64,000 bases of DNA, taken from contig NC_077222.1 in assembly GCF_024763615.1 (NCBI RefSeq), forward strand, positions 26,288,001 through 26,352,000, read 5' to 3'. The notes under the pieces were generated by a model that did not search any database, was not told where the DNA came from, and saw nothing but the letters and a program-made list of their open reading frames with translations. This document shows positions 1-11,442 of the stretch, piece by piece (within the stretch, counting starts at the first letter, position 1; every line of letters starts with the position of its first letter). The stretch is from Phlebotomus papatasi. Its lineage: Eukaryota; Arthropoda; Insecta; Diptera; Psychodidae. The position numbers and the translations under genes were made by a program.

Positions 1-163
1 CCCGACCAAGGCACTCCAAGGAATGATCCTGAATTTGATTCATCCACCTCGTCCTAGGTCTGCCCAGAGGTCACGGTCTCCTCTCATTGACTTGAGCTTT
101 TCTAGGGAATCATAAATATTTATAATATTTATTGTTTATAATGTAAATGTGAGAAATGTTCCT
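1..163. other. Unassigned non-coding sequence
   Basis: The first hundred bases are richer in G and C than what follows and then pass into AT-rich sequence. I see no open gene and no repeat that I can name. Confidence 0.4.
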
Positions 164-380
164 TAATGGTGCTATTCCAATGACAATTGAACACTCTTTT
201 GTAGCACTTCACTGTTCTTAAGCGCTTCTACATAATCGATTTTTCTCTGTGTTGGTTTCTGTCACGAATGTTGATAGTTTAGAACACAGAAAGTTCGTCG
301 AGAAACCAACACAAAGAAAAGTCGATAATGCAGAAGCGTTTGAGAACAGTAAAGTGCTAAAAACATGTTCATTTTCCTGC
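164..380. mobile_element. Hairpin MITE, family A copy 1
   Basis: The left end reads TAATGGTGCTATTCCAATG, the terminal repeat of this family. Inside, two arms pair: GTTGGTTTCTGTCACGA on the left against a GAAACCAACACAAAG segment on the right, and TAGCACTTCACTGTTCTTA against GAACAGTAAAGTGCTA. The outer right terminus is not recognisable, so the copy seems truncated there. Other copies lie at 487, 16403, 16740 and 61289. It has no coding capacity. Confidence 0.6.
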
Positions 381-486
381 CCTGGACTTTGAGATATTCA
401 ATTTATCCACCTTATCAGACCCAAGACACGGAGCGCGTTGCATCCTGTTCTTCGCTCCAACCAAGACTGACTTCCCCTCATTATTT

Positions 487-716
487 TTAGTACATGACTG
501 TTTTCATGTGCTACTGCATAATCGACTTTTCCCTGTGTTAGTTTCTGTCACGAATGTTTGGTGTTTCAGTCCTCATCCTGTTCCAAAACCATCAAATAGT
601 CGTGACAAGAACCACCAAGAAAATCGATTATGCAGAAATACTTAAGAACAGTCATGTACTAAAAAAATGCTAAGGAGATTCTTCTTTTCATTCTCCATTG
701 GAATACCACCATAATG
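487..716. mobile_element. Hairpin MITE, family A copy 2
   Basis: The left arm TTAGTACATGACTGTT pairs with GAACAGTCATGTACTAA on the right. The right end keeps the terminal repeat (ATTGGAATACCACCATAAT), the reverse complement of the family's left end. The centre again holds a GTTxGTTTCTGTCACGA segment opposite a CGTGACAAGAACCACC segment. It is short and non-coding, so it would need a transposase supplied in trans. Confidence 0.6.
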
Positions 717-747
717 TAGAAGATTTTTCAGTCAGATCACGGCAAAG

Positions 748-1404
748 TACCCGTCAAATCATTGCTCTACCTGCCGATTTTACTCGGAGGTTTTTTGAAT
801 TGTAACGGTATATTCTAGTACATTCAGAGAAATTCTGTAGATTTTCGGCAGAATTTCTGCATAAGAAATCTGCATAGTCTCCATTGTCTCAACAAAATAT
901 TGTTGATTTATCAAGAAACTGTAGAAGTTACAAAGAAAATGGTATGCTCTGCTTAACAAGCATTACCGATTAAACATTTTAGATAACTAAAAAGATGCGA
1001 GCGAAAATACAAATTTCTTAAAAATCGCCAATCGAATGATATAAAAACACGAAATTTAGGTCGACACTTTGTTTAAAGTTATCACTTCACTATTCTCTAC
1101 TTATAACACGGCGTCGCAGAATTCTTTATTTTATATAAACTTTGTGATGTCACCAAGAATAACTCAGACACAGGTGTCTGGAATGTAGAAAAATCTACAG
1201 AAAATCGGCAAAATATCTACAGAAATTCGTCAGAGTATGCACCAGGATTCGTCAGAAAATCTGCAAACATTTCTGACGACTTTTGTCCCAAGCTCAAATA
1301 AAATTCGTAGGAATATCTACAGATTTCTCGGCAGATTTTCGGCAGAGGTGTAGATATTCTCTGCAAAAATATTAAAGATATCTGACGAAATTATTTGACG
1401 GGTA
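748..1404. mobile_element. MITE with TACCCGTCAAAT terminal inverted repeats
   Basis: The left end TACCCGTCAAATCATT matches the right end AATTATTTGACGGGTA in inverted orientation, giving an element of about 657 bp bounded by TA. The inside is full of short inverted and direct copies of CTGCCGA, TCTACAGA and TTCGTCAGA-like words. There is no coding sequence. Confidence 0.6.
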
Positions 1405-1499
1405 GTGATTATGTCGTTACTCTCCTCGCCGTTGGCAATCTTAAGGTTACCTACCTGACCTGCTTCAGAGTGAGTGGTATGTCGCCGGTAGGAAATTAA

Positions 1500-1650
1500 T
1501 TTAATATGGTGTGATGTTCAAAAGAAGAAGAAGAAGAAGAGTGCCAAAGAGTAGGACAGACATATCCAAAGCTTTTAAGACAGAAAAGGACGTGAATTTT
1601 GACTTTATGATTTTTTCTAATCTAAAAGACGTACCGGAGACATAAGAAAT
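1500..1650. mobile_element. Partial MITE, family I, with GAA microsatellite
   Basis: From GTGATGTTCAAAAGAAGAAG through ACGTACCGGAGACATAAG this stretch parallels the right half of the hairpin element at 48689-48960. It carries an expanded run of AAG triplets near 1522-1540. Only one half is present. Confidence 0.5.
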
Positions 1651-1805
1651 CGAATTTTGATAGGTACAAAAAATGAAACCTTCATTAAAATTAAACTGAT
1701 TTAGAGAATTTAGAATTCAAAATGGTTTCTGAGAAAATAAAATGATATGTAAAAAAAGAAATTTGAACACACATTTAATTAAAAAGCATAAAATAGATCA
1801 CTTAT

Positions 1806-1921
1806 GGCCTCTATATACTAGGAGAAATTTCTGTTAAAAATGGTTTTTTAAAGAAAATATTCCCTATCCTTGTAGGCAGAAACGTCAGAATTTTTTTAAA
1901 AAAAAAGGCAATTTTTGATAA
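1806..1921. mobile_element. Partial MITE, family H
   Basis: The sequence from GCCTCTATATACTAGGAG to a GGCAATTTTTGAT end matches the element at 33890-34018, including the internal words CCCTATCCTTGTAGGCAGAAA and a poly-A run. The right terminal repeat is missing. Confidence 0.5.
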
Positions 1922-2270
1922 TTAACATTTTGAAAATAATGTAAAACATAGTTATAATATTTTCTAATCAAAGCTACGAAATTGAAATAATCAGCAAGTG
2001 TAACATTTGCTAATTAACATGACGATTTATGCAAAATTCATCTTTCATCTTTAACTTATTTGACCCCTAAAAGTGTGTGTCATTTAATTTAAACACGCGA
2101 GAGAAAAGGTCACTGATTGCATTTTATTGGATATGGTTCATATTCCACGCAATCTCCTCCACCCTCCTTTAAATTGCACGGTTGTCGTGTAAAACTCTCC
2201 AGTGATATTGTAATCTGAATTTTTGCCGGCAAAATGTTCACAGAGAAATAGCATGGAATGTATACATAAA

Positions 2271-2415
2271 TGATAACCTTTTTTCTGGCAATCAACACGT
2301 TCGATTTTTGCCACGGAGTAAGTAAATGATAAAAATGTCCAAAAGCAATTGGATGGGAATATCTGGGTGATTTTGTGGGTATAAAAGGTTGTGGATGTTG
2401 GGATGGATCGTCAGT
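2271..2415 (+). promoter_or_regulatory. Hexamerin 1 core promoter and upstream GATA-type sites
   Basis: A TATA box (TATAAAAGG) lies at 2380-2388 and an arthropod initiator (TCAGTCAGT) begins at 2411, about 31 bases downstream. Two TGATAA motifs, the type bound by GATA factors in fat body, lie at 2271-2276 and 2327-2332. The initiator position puts the two upstream in-frame ATG codons (2391 and 2403) outside the transcript, which supports the start at 2424. Confidence 0.65.
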
Positions 2416-2423
2416 CAGTCAAG

Positions 2424-4553
2424 ATGAGAGCCATAGCGGTGATCTTCGCGTGTTGTGCTATTGCACTCGCAAGTGGTTATTATATGGTGAAAGATGTGAA
2501 GTACGCCGATAAAGATTTCCTGTACAAGCAGAAGGCCATCCTCGAGGTGCTGCAGCATGTCCATCAACATGAAGTTCATACTCAGCTGTGGGAAGACTCC
2601 AAGCAATACGTCATCAGCGAACACTTCAATGACTACACCAATATGACGGCCGTTAAAGAGTTCTGGACGATGTACGAAGTTGGTATGCTGCCATTTGATG
2701 ACATCTTCAGCATCTTCAGCGAGATTCACAGAACACAGGTGATCAGCCTGTTCAATCTGTTCTACTACGCTAAGGACTGGGATGTCTTCTACAAGTCCAT
2801 GGTATGGGCTCGTTTCCACATGAACGAAGGCATGTTCGTCTACGCCTTGACCGCTGCCGTACTCCATCGCAAGGACATGAGTGGAATCATCCTCCCAGCT
2901 CCATATGAAATCTACCCCTACTACTTCTTCAACAGCGAAGTCATCACATTGGCTCAGCAGTATAAGATGCAAGGCTTCTACGGCATGAAGAAATACGGTG
3001 ACATCTACACCGTCACCATCCCATCCAACTACACCGGCTGGTACAAACACTCAAATCCCGAACAGAAGATCTCCTACTTCACCGAAGATATCGGCCTCAA
3101 CAGCTACTACTACTACTTCCAAATGGACTATCCCTTCTGGTTGGGAGGCAAGGAATTCGGTCTCTATGCCGATCGCCGTGGTGAATTCTACCTGTACCAG
3201 TATCAGCAATTCTTGGCCCGTTACTACCTGGAACGTCTATCCAATGACATGGGCATCATTCCCGAATTCAGTTGGTATGAACCCATCAAGACTGGCTACT
3301 ATCCCGACCTTCGCTACTACAACGGTGTCTACTTCCCAACCCGTGAAAACTACTACAACTTGTACACTGAGTACAACTACTACTACATTCAGATGATTGA
3401 GATGTACGAGCAGCGCATCATGGATGCCATTGATCTTGGCTTCTTCTACCTGTCTGATGGAACCCGCATTGATCTCACCAAGCCCGAGTCCATTGAATAC
3501 CTTGGCAATCTCTTCCAGTCCAACCCTGATAGCAAAAACACCCGCATGTACGGATACATGGAACTGTACGCCAAGATGCTCCTATCTGCCTCACCTGAGC
3601 ACTTCGAAACCTACAAGATGATCCCTGGTGTTATGGAACAATTCGAAACTGCCATGCGTGACCCTGTCTTCTACCAATTGTACAAGAGATTCATCAAGAT
3701 CTACTGGCAATTCAAGGATCACCTCCCATCCTACACCTACGATGAAATCTACTTCCCAGGTGTTAAGATTGACAACATCGAGGTTGACAAGCTCGTGACC
3801 TACTTCGACAAATTCGAAGCTGACATCACCAACGCCGTTGATATTGAGGTTTACGATGAGAAAATGCCCATGTCTGAAATGAAGAAGTTCGGAAAGATCG
3901 CTCACTACCAGGGTGAGGACTTTGTCATCAAGGCCAGCCAGTACCGTCTCAACCACCTGCCATTCACACTCAAATTGGACGTCACATCCCAGAAGGCCAT
4001 GAAGGCTTTGGTAAAGGTCTTCCTTGGACCCAAATACGACACCTACGGCAACCTGTACACCATCAGTGAGAACCGTGAAAACTTCTGGGAATTGGACAGC
4101 TGGATTGTGGACCTCAAGGTTGGCATGAACAAAATTGTGCACCAATCAAGCGACTTCACATGGTTCGTCAAGGATCGCACCACCTACTACGAACTCTACA
4201 AGTACGTAATGATGGCCCTCAAGGGTGACTACAAATTCCCTCTGGACATGAGCGAGGCCCACTGTGGTTTCCCAAGCCGACTGATGCTACCCAAGGGCAA
4301 GAAGGGTGGTATGCCATACCAACTCTTCTTCTACGTCGCCCCATACGTTGCACCAAAGGTTGAGCAATTCACTTCCTACGATGAAATGCTAAGCTGTGGT
4401 GTTGGCTCTGGTGCTCGCTACAACTCCGCCTATCCATTCGGCTATCCACTTGACCGCGAGATCAACGAAGTGTACTGGAACACACCCAACATGATGTACT
4501 ACGATGTGTTGATCTTCCACAAGACTGACACGGAAATCAATGCTGTGTACTAA
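2424..4553 (+). CDS. Hexamerin 1 (arylphorin / larval serum protein 1-type storage protein)
   Basis: This encodes a storage hexamer subunit of 709 residues, usual for the family, with no intron. Hexamerins are secreted by larval fat body into haemolymph and later taken up as an amino-acid reserve. A signal peptide (MRAIAVIFACCAIALASG) is followed by the N domain (about residues 26-150, starting KYADKDFLYKQKA), the M domain (about 155-425) and the C domain (about 435-700). The motif QYQQFLARYYLERLSN lies where haemocyanins carry copper-binding histidines; here they are replaced, as in known hexamerins. Tyr and Phe are very abundant, which marks the arylphorin type. Asn-glycosylation sequons occur, for example NYT and NMT. 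I chose the ATG at 2424 rather than the longer frame from 2391 because it starts a clean signal peptide and lies 3' of the initiator. Hexamerin 2 at 26441-28573 is a close paralogue. I am sure of the family, less so of the Drosophila orthologue. Confidence 0.95.
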   Translation: MRAIAVIFACCAIALASGYYMVKDVKYADKDFLYKQKAILEVLQHVHQHEVHTQLWEDSKQYVISEHFNDYTNMTAVKEFWTMYEVGMLPFDDIFSIFSEIHRTQVISLFNLFYYAKDWDVFYKSMVWARFHMNEGMFVYALTAAVLHRKDMSGIILPAPYEIYPYYFFNSEVITLAQQYKMQGFYGMKKYGDIYTVTIPSNYTGWYKHSNPEQKISYFTEDIGLNSYYYYFQMDYPFWLGGKEFGLYADRRGEFYLYQYQQFLARYYLERLSNDMGIIPEFSWYEPIKTGYYPDLRYYNGVYFPTRENYYNLYTEYNYYYIQMIEMYEQRIMDAIDLGFFYLSDGTRIDLTKPESIEYLGNLFQSNPDSKNTRMYGYMELYAKMLLSASPEHFETYKMIPGVMEQFETAMRDPVFYQLYKRFIKIYWQFKDHLPSYTYDEIYFPGVKIDNIEVDKLVTYFDKFEADITNAVDIEVYDEKMPMSEMKKFGKIAHYQGEDFVIKASQYRLNHLPFTLKLDVTSQKAMKALVKVFLGPKYDTYGNLYTISENRENFWELDSWIVDLKVGMNKIVHQSSDFTWFVKDRTTYYELYKYVMMALKGDYKFPLDMSEAHCGFPSRLMLPKGKKGGMPYQLFFYVAPYVAPKVEQFTSYDEMLSCGVGSGARYNSAYPFGYPLDREINEVYWNTPNMMYYDVLIFHKTDTEINAVY

Positions 4554-4705
4554 AAATCTCATTCAACACCTGATACTCCATTTATCTCCCATCTGTGGAG
4601 AAAAATTGACGTGTGACCCCCATTATAGTAGTTTTAGTTCTCATTAAGTGTGCAAGATGATGCAATGAAAAAATCTACAAAAAAAGTCGCAGGAGAAGAA
4701 TACGA

Positions 4706-4711
4706 AATAAA
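4706..4711 (+). terminator. Hexamerin 1 polyadenylation signal
   Basis: An AATAAA hexamer lies about 150 bases after the stop codon, in AT-rich sequence. It is the first canonical signal downstream, so the 3' UTR is short. Confidence 0.6.
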
Positions 4712-4739
4712 ATGTAAAATATATTTTTGAGTCTTTTTG

Positions 4740-7700
4740 AAAAGTTGGACCTTCTTGGGGTTATTGGGTTTCTCTTGTTGTCATGATATCAGATCAGCAA
4801 TATTTTAATTGATCTTTGAAGAATTCTCAAAGTAGGTGTATCGGCCTCATTAAACTGAGTCTAATTTTTTTTAAAGAATTAAGGACGCGACAGAAATTCC
4901 AACAGGACATACTGAAATGCCCTTTATAGCCTGTATAAGGCTTTGTTCTGTATAAGGCTCATTCGCCATTCCCACAAAGAAAGTAACCAAGAATCCTCTT
5001 AGCATTAGGATCATCAATTAGCGGTCTTTTACATCAATTTCCTTTCCCTAATCCTTCAATCTGAATCCTGTTTGGCAATATGTGATTGAGCTGTGGGGTT
5101 TTGCTGCAAAAACTAACATTGATCTAGATCTAGAGATTCCTGTCAAAGGTGTTAACTACGTTACGAATGCTACCCTTCACATTGACCTTAAGATACCCTT
5201 CGTCAAAACCGCAAGATCAAGAATCAGTTAGAGATACATAAGTAGCTTGGAAACTCACCCAAACCAATTAGTGGTAAAGCTTCGCCCTGAAGTGTTGTGA
5301 GATTAAGAAGAGGTCCTTAGGATCTTTGGCAGGCAGAGTTCGCATTGGCGAACCTGAGATTGATAAAATGAAATTATGTGACAAATTGTAATAATTACGG
5401 GAGTAAATAAAAAAATCTTTACTGCTAAATCTTACAGGCTCAATATTCTCAAGGATCAGTCTAAATCTGTTTTTGTGCTCTTTCTTTAGGAGCAGAAACA
5501 TAAGTTGCATCATTCTAAGTTGAATATTGTCAAGAACCATTTTCTTACAAAATATTTTGTACTACAAAGGACAAATGTTATTCTTCAAATATACCCTTAT
5601 AAGGGCTTCAGACCTAAGGTTTAGCCATATGGCTTAATCTCCTTAATTTCTTATCAGTCAGGATTTTCCAGAAATTTTGAAATTTTGAAATTTTAAAATT
5701 CTTTTTCTTATTTCTTTTTTTTATTTCCAAAATCCGAGGTAGGATCAATAATCCTGGACATTAACCTTTAGAACCCTTCCAACGCCTATTCCGGTGTAAA
5801 CGTTTTATAATAATTCCAACTCTATAAATCCAATTCATTTTAAATTAGGGTTTAGACATACTAATTGTTTCAATTACAATTTCTTACTAACAATAAGATA
5901 AAACAAAAACCTTTTAAAAAATATAGAAAGAATACAAACAAAAAAATTAAGTAAGATTCATAAAACAAAAAAATCATTTTATACCACAGACTTACTTTGC
6001 ATTCTGGGTTCTGTCTCAGCTTACTTATAAATTTAGGTTTTTATAAATAATAGTCATTTTCTAAAAATTCTATTATTAAAGTTATTCAAAAATTAAGTTA
6101 AAAAAAATCAAGAATAATATATTTTTTATGTATGGAATGCAACGTAGGTACACTTTTAAATTGTTAATTAATTTTAAGGGAAACGGGGTGGCAAAGTGTC
6201 CGAAGTTTTCCGAAGTGCTCGAACTCGAGACTTGGATGCTATACCTCAAAAGATTTCCGGCATTTTTTACCGTTTACTGGTTCACAACCGATTTAAACTG
6301 ATTTATAAGTCACTCAAAACATTGTCCAAAATATCTGAGAAGTAATATAATTGAATTTTGTTATCCGTTAGGAACCGGTTTATTACCGATTCATATAATT
6401 TTATGATATCTCCAATATCTAAATATCGAACGAAAATGTAAAATTTTGTGAGAACGGTCTTTACCAATTAGATTTAACAGATTTTTTTAAACTAGCTTCA
6501 GTGCTAATATTAAAAAAAAAACAGTAACTATATACCAATAAAGGTTACAATTTTACAAAGGATTCTTTTATATCTTTAAAAAATATAACTAAAATGTGAA
6601 AATTTAGTAAAGACAGCAAAAAATCAGTTAAAGGGATAGAATTTAATCTAGATTTTGGTATACATATTTAATTGGAAGATTATGAAAATCCATATAATTT
6701 AAAGGAAAAATATTCAGCTGATTTTTTCTAAATAATAAAAAAATCAAAAAATTGAAGAAAAATAATTTGAAACATAAGATTTACAGAGTTAAAGGTAATA
6801 TTCAATGAATATATGAATTAATTTTCGATGAAATTCATACAAAATTTTAAAATGGTGGTAATTAAACATTTCAAACATCTCTTATTCAAAAACATTTAAA
6901 CGAATGAAATTAGAATGAAAATATTTTCCAATATTAACCTTTATTAATTTTAAGGAATTTTATGTTCTTAATTTTTTTTTGAAATCATTTACTATTTCAA
7001 TTTTTAAAATCATTCCTATATTCCTGGATTTTCTTTTGACCAATATGCTGCGGCCTTAATTCTACTATAAAAAAAATGATTTTTTTTTACAGGAAAAAAA
7101 TTTATCTTAGTCAAATATTATCAAATGAATGTTAATAACCAATTTAACAAAACTATTTCTTACTTTTTATACAGAAGAATATCCTTTTGATAAATTTTTC
7201 TTGTAAATTTGACAAAGATTTTTTCAGTACACTGTATCTACTTACGTTTACCATCTTTTGTCGAGATTCCTTGATGCCAAAGATGCTGAAAATGAACACT
7301 ATTCAGTCAGATTGAAAATTCAACATAAATTTTATTTTAACTTATTTCTTTAATAATTTCATATTGTTTAATATATATTCATCATCATTTTCATCGATCT
7401 CCATGACAACAATATTTAATCTCACATCGCTTAATGACTAGGCAAAAAATTTACACAAAAGTCATTTCATCTTTCATAGTTTATTAAATTATCTTCCTCC
7501 AATGTCATCTGGCTTTCAACTATTACGGCAAATTAATTTACACCTGATTGAGTTTAATTTTACCATAAGATTAAAATGGGATTCTCTCTGATTAATTCAC
7601 TCTCTCATAACTCGAAATCTCTGTACAGATTTTGATCGGATCTACCATCGATGGAGATTCCGAGATTTATTCAAAGTGCGATTGTATCACATTCGTACCA

Positions 7701-8535
7701 TTCTACCCCCATTAATTCCCGCATTTAACTACAGTTCCTTACAATCAATTAATGAGACTTCTTGCAACTTTACCATAATACTATAATACGTATTTTGAAT
7801 ATCATTTGCTTTATTTACATTTACTATAGAATTTATCAAATCATCTCAACACACTTTACAGATACAATTTTTTTTTTGGACTGAATGTGGTATCCACAAA
7901 AATATATATTACACATCTTTATTTAATAACTTTATCAGTGTTTTTTTCCATGTCTTTCATTTGATTTTTTTCTCTTCATTTTGACTTAATTTGTCGCAAT
8001 TTATATCGCAAATTGGCAAATTGAGATTTGATAGATTCTTCCGGTCTTTTGGGCTGCATATCAAAATCAATTGAGTGAAATGGATGGGAAAATTTATCAA
8101 GATCTTCTCCATGGCTCCATAGCACAATCTCTTCAAGAATCTTCCATTCTTCCCCCATATAACATTATCATTTTCATATAACATAACATTAAAGAAAATG
8201 GGATTTTTCATCCACAATTATTATAAATTTTTTCAATTCATGGCTCTATTCTGAAAATAAATATTGAAAAATTGCTTAATTCTTCGCAAAAAGAATTGAA
8301 GTACTTAAGGCAGTAAAATTACACTGACCGTCAAATCCTTACGGTTGCTGCGTATCATCGTTTATTACGAATTGTATACTTTCTTTTAATAATTTATAGC
8401 CAAATTCGCAAATATTAAAATTGTTTATTACATTAGTTTGTTGACAATAAAAAACAAAAAAATCTTCATACTTTGAATCTGCAACTTAGCAAGGGCGCGA
8501 ACCTCATTGACCATTTATTAGTGATAAAATAAATC
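4740..8535. other. Intergenic AT-rich sequence
   Basis: No gene is supportable here. Near 5600-5660 there is a short copy of a dispersed repeat (GGGCTTCAGACCTAAGGTTTAGC) also seen near 21935 and 49020. At about 6178-6480 lies a decayed copy of family M, recognised by GTGCTCGAACTCG and ACCGATTTAAAC-like words. The rest is simple AT-rich sequence. Confidence 0.5.
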
Positions 8536-9366
8536 CAAACACAAGTATATTTTGATTCTCCAATACTGTCTTGGATAAAAGGTAAATGGAACTCTATTTG
8601 CACAAAAAGTCGTTGAAGTTCGAGAATTCAAATTCAATTTCGAATTTTCATACTAAATTTTCGAACAAGATGGGGAAAATTTATCAAATATCACACTAAA
8701 AATCTGACAAAAGAGTTACTCAGTGATTATGGAGTGATTGAGTAATGGGACAAGAACAGTAAGCGTCGTTGTTCTGTTTTATTCCTTACAATAATATGAA
8801 GACCGTCACATTTTGACACTTGAGCACTTCGAAATTCGAACAGGATGTATCTCAGCCACCTTGCGGTATTATCAAGAAGTAAGAAAGTCTCTTTTTTGGC
8901 TTTTCAAATAGATTTTCGAATTTTTCAAGATCTACTTGTGGATGGTAAGATTCTTTCCGTACAGAAGTAGATTTTGAAAAATTCGAAAATCTACTTCAAG
9001 ATCCAAAAAGAGACTTTCTTACTTCTTGATAATTCCGCAAGATGGCTAAAGTATATCCTGTTAGAATTTCGAAGTGTTCAAGTGTCAAAATGTGGCAGTC
9101 TTTACATTTTTGTCAGGAAAAAAACAGAACAACGACGTTTACTATTCTCACCCCAGTATTTAATCACTCCATAATCACTGAGTAACTCTTTTGCAAGCTT
9201 TTTAGTGTCATATTTGATAAATTTTCCCCACCTTGTTCGAAAATCTAGTATGAAAACTCGAAATTAAATTTGAATTCTTCGAACCTCAACGACTTTTTGT
9301 GCAAATAGAGTTCCATTTACCTTTTATCCAAGACACTATTGGAGAATCAAAATCTACTTCTGTTTG
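8536..9366. repeat. Foldback element: two arms of about 403 bp around a 25-bp loop
   Basis: The left arm (8536-8938) is read again in inverted orientation as the right arm (8964-9366) with only scattered differences. The outer ends are CAAACACAAGTATATTTTGA and its counterpart TCAAAATCTACTTCTGTTTG. Neither arm has a plausible coding sequence. If transcribed it would give a very long hairpin RNA. It lies downstream of hexamerin 1 and of the Beat 3' end. A foldback transposon is the simplest reading. Confidence 0.8.
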
Positions 9367-9923
9367 AGCCTAATAAGTTCCAAACCTAAATTCAATGGAA
9401 AATTAAAGATTTCTTTGACTACAAAATAATCCAGTAATTTAAAAAAAATAGCTGACTTCCATTAGCTTTTTAGCTAACACAAGTCTACAAATTCCATTTG
9501 ACAGATCTCCAAAGTGAATTTGACGGATTGTTCCCAAAACGTTAGAGTAAAGAAAATGATCTACTCAAAAGAAATTATAGTTATTAAATAACTTCCGTTA
9601 AATAACCGTTAAATAACTTCCCTGAATGCTTTTATTGATGATAATAGCACCGAGATCTCTTTAATCGACTGAGCACGATAAGGGTTTAAGTAGAATCAGG
9701 CTTATCCTTGAAGATATTTAGCTTCCAAAATTTAACAGTAAATATTTTTCCTGAATTGTCATACAGTAAGGGCTTAAAATCATCGACTTGAGGTCCGTCC
9801 ATAGAAATTCCTTTATATAATCCGTTACCACAAAATTTTACAGGATCAGTCTCAGTCTATTTGGCCCCTTAAGTCGGTCGGCTTGTGTTAGCTGAATTGC
9901 ATAACTTCCAAATTAATCAGCTT
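9367..9923. other. Intergenic sequence
   Basis: No gene or named repeat was seen. A short direct repeat (GTTAAATAACTTCC-like, near 9595-9622) is the only local structure. Confidence 0.4.
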
Positions 9924-10089
9924 TGCCAGTGAAAAGTTAGTCACCCTAAGACGAAAACACTTTTTTTTTATTTTGCCCAGAGTTTTCGATGCCCTTCCAG
10001 CCACTGAAGAAGACTCCCATCAGGATCGAAAGCTCTGGGAAAAACCAAAAAAAGTGTTTTCATTTTAGAGTAACGACCTTTTCACTAGC
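9924..10089. repeat. Hairpin repeat carrying a hammerhead-like motif
   Basis: The outer arms pair: GCCAGTGAAAAG on the left against CTTTTCACTAGC on the right, then GAAAACAC against GTGTTTTC, then CCCAGAG against CTCTGGG. The central part holds CTGAAGA at 10004-10010 and GAAA at 10028-10031, separated by a segment that can form a short stem. A similar core occurs at 13089-13117. Confidence 0.55.
10004..10040 (+). other. Hammerhead-ribozyme-like core, copy 1
   Basis: CTGAAGA is followed by a possible stem II (GA-C-TCC with GGATC), then GAAA, then GCTC. CCA just before the core can pair with TGG just after it as the start of stem I. The order matches the hammerhead CUGANGA - stem II - GAAA - NUH layout, with a minimal stem III as described for ribozymes of Penelope-like elements. 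An extra A after CTGAAGA departs from the canonical core, so activity is uncertain. Confidence 0.35.
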
Positions 10090-10344
10090 AATCATCGGAG
10101 ATATCCCTCTGGAATTTGCTTTGTATTCTGCAATTCAATTGATTGTTTTAATTAAGGTTGATTATGTGAGAATTCTGGAAATGTTATCCGAATACATTCT
10201 CTGGGGATTTATTCTGGATCGAAGTGGAAATTATCATTGAGCCAAATTCAGTGAGAAAAGTCACAAATCGTAACATAACGTCGCAGATTTTGAAATACAT
10301 CACTGTATTTCTATGGCATTAGGTTTAGGTAACGTTAGCTTACC

Positions 10345-10565
10345 TAAAGTCGTTTATTTGAAAGATTTCAGCCCTATTAAAAAGACTTCTCGTATGACAA
10401 TTCTCATAAGTTTGAAGAATCCGCCCCTGGGCAAGCCTTCAGCATAGTCAGTATGAGAAGTTTGCTTAGCATAGTCGTTTATTTGAAAGCTTTCAGACCT
10501 AATCTCAATAAAAGTTCTCTTATGACAATTCTCGTAAGCTAACAGAATCCTCCCCTAGAGCAAGG
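10345..10565. repeat. Direct duplication of about 110 bp
   Basis: The words AGTCGTTTATTTGAAAG, TTTCAG, TATGACAATTCTC and a GAATCCxCCCCT ending occur in the same order twice, first from about 10360 and again from about 10475. The copies are diverged. The function is unknown. Confidence 0.45.
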
Positions 10566-10870
10566 TTTCAGTGTGAAAAAATCATGAAAGCAATTCTATT
10601 TAGAATTGTCAGTAAAATTGTCAAAAATATGATTCAGTTGTACATGACAAATGTCATGACAAAACTCATCAGCGAGAAAAGTCATTGACTTCAAAAGATG
10701 TAAGAACAGAGTCTCTGTATCCACAGGAATAATGCATAATTTAATAGATGATTTTCTCTCACATGACTTTTCTCATTTTGAAACTCATCAGTTACAATTC
10801 TCATGAATTTGTCGAATTCGCCCCCTGAATATAAAAACCACAGAAGACTCACACGTCTTATTTACCATAT

Positions 10871-10881
10871 TTTATTTTATT
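10871..10881 (-). terminator. Beat gene polyadenylation signals
   Basis: On the minus strand two overlapping AATAAA hexamers lie about 185-195 bases after the stop codon of the last coding exon. They are the first good signals downstream of that stop. Confidence 0.5.
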
Positions 10882-11064
10882 AATATCACAAATTAGAATA
10901 ATAAACAATTTTAATAATTACATTTATTAATCATTGATTTAGAATTTGAAAGCAACGTTTAAGATTCAACGGTCAATGTTATTTTGCCTTAAATATCTAA
11001 GGTTGCATGGATATTAATTTTCCTTTAATTTTCCATTGTCCTTGTCATATTTGTCCTAGTTGTA

Positions 11065-11442
11065 TCATAATGCTAGAAATTGATGAAGCAAAATAACGAG
11101 GACAAAGAGACAAATTGGCGGTTGCAATTTGAAGTCATGTCCAGTGAGGGGTGAATTGTCTGGATCCCGAGGATGACGCGGTGCCTCCAGGCCCAGAAGA
11201 TTTGGTGAGATTGTTGTCATTGATTTAGTTGTTATAGCAATTTTCTCCTGTACGCTCTTGTGGTAAACATTGAGGATGGAAACTTCGCACAGTAGACTTA
11301 CAACTGTGACGGGTTGAAATTGTGGATTTGATTTGTATATTGCTTGTAACACTTGACTATGAGGATAGATTTCTAATGTGGAAAATGTACCAGAACTCTC
11401 ATATGCACGATACGTTACTCGTTGGGATGAAGTTTTATATAT
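11065..11442 (-). CDS. beat: Beat coding exon 5 (C-terminal half of Ig2, linker, hydrophobic tail)
   Basis: The acceptor is TGATTTCAG and the exon opens in frame with IYKTSSQRVTYRAYESS. It supplies the second cysteine of Ig domain 2 (SLLCEVSI) and ends LHQFLAL before TGA. The 3' part (about 50 residues) is a Pro/Asp-rich linker followed by a hydrophobic tail with no charged residue after the last lysine. Confidence 0.85.
   Translation of the reverse strand: MYKTSSQRVTYRAYESSGTFSTLEIYPHSQVLQAIYKSNPQFQPVTVVSLLCEVSILNVYHKSVQEKIAITTKSMTTISPNLLGLEAPRHPRDPDNSPLTGHDFKLQPPICLFVLVILLHQFLAL

Noticed and set aside
1..110. Minus-strand reading with GDRDLW-like words resembling the end of a LINE reverse-transcriptase frame
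   Set aside because: Too short, with a stop inside and no flanking retroelement motif.
2391..2423. Upstream in-frame start codons for hexamerin 1 (2391, 2403), and the longer frame of hexamerin 2 up to 28690
   Set aside because: They lie 5' of or overlapping the core promoter and would place extra residues before clean signal peptides.
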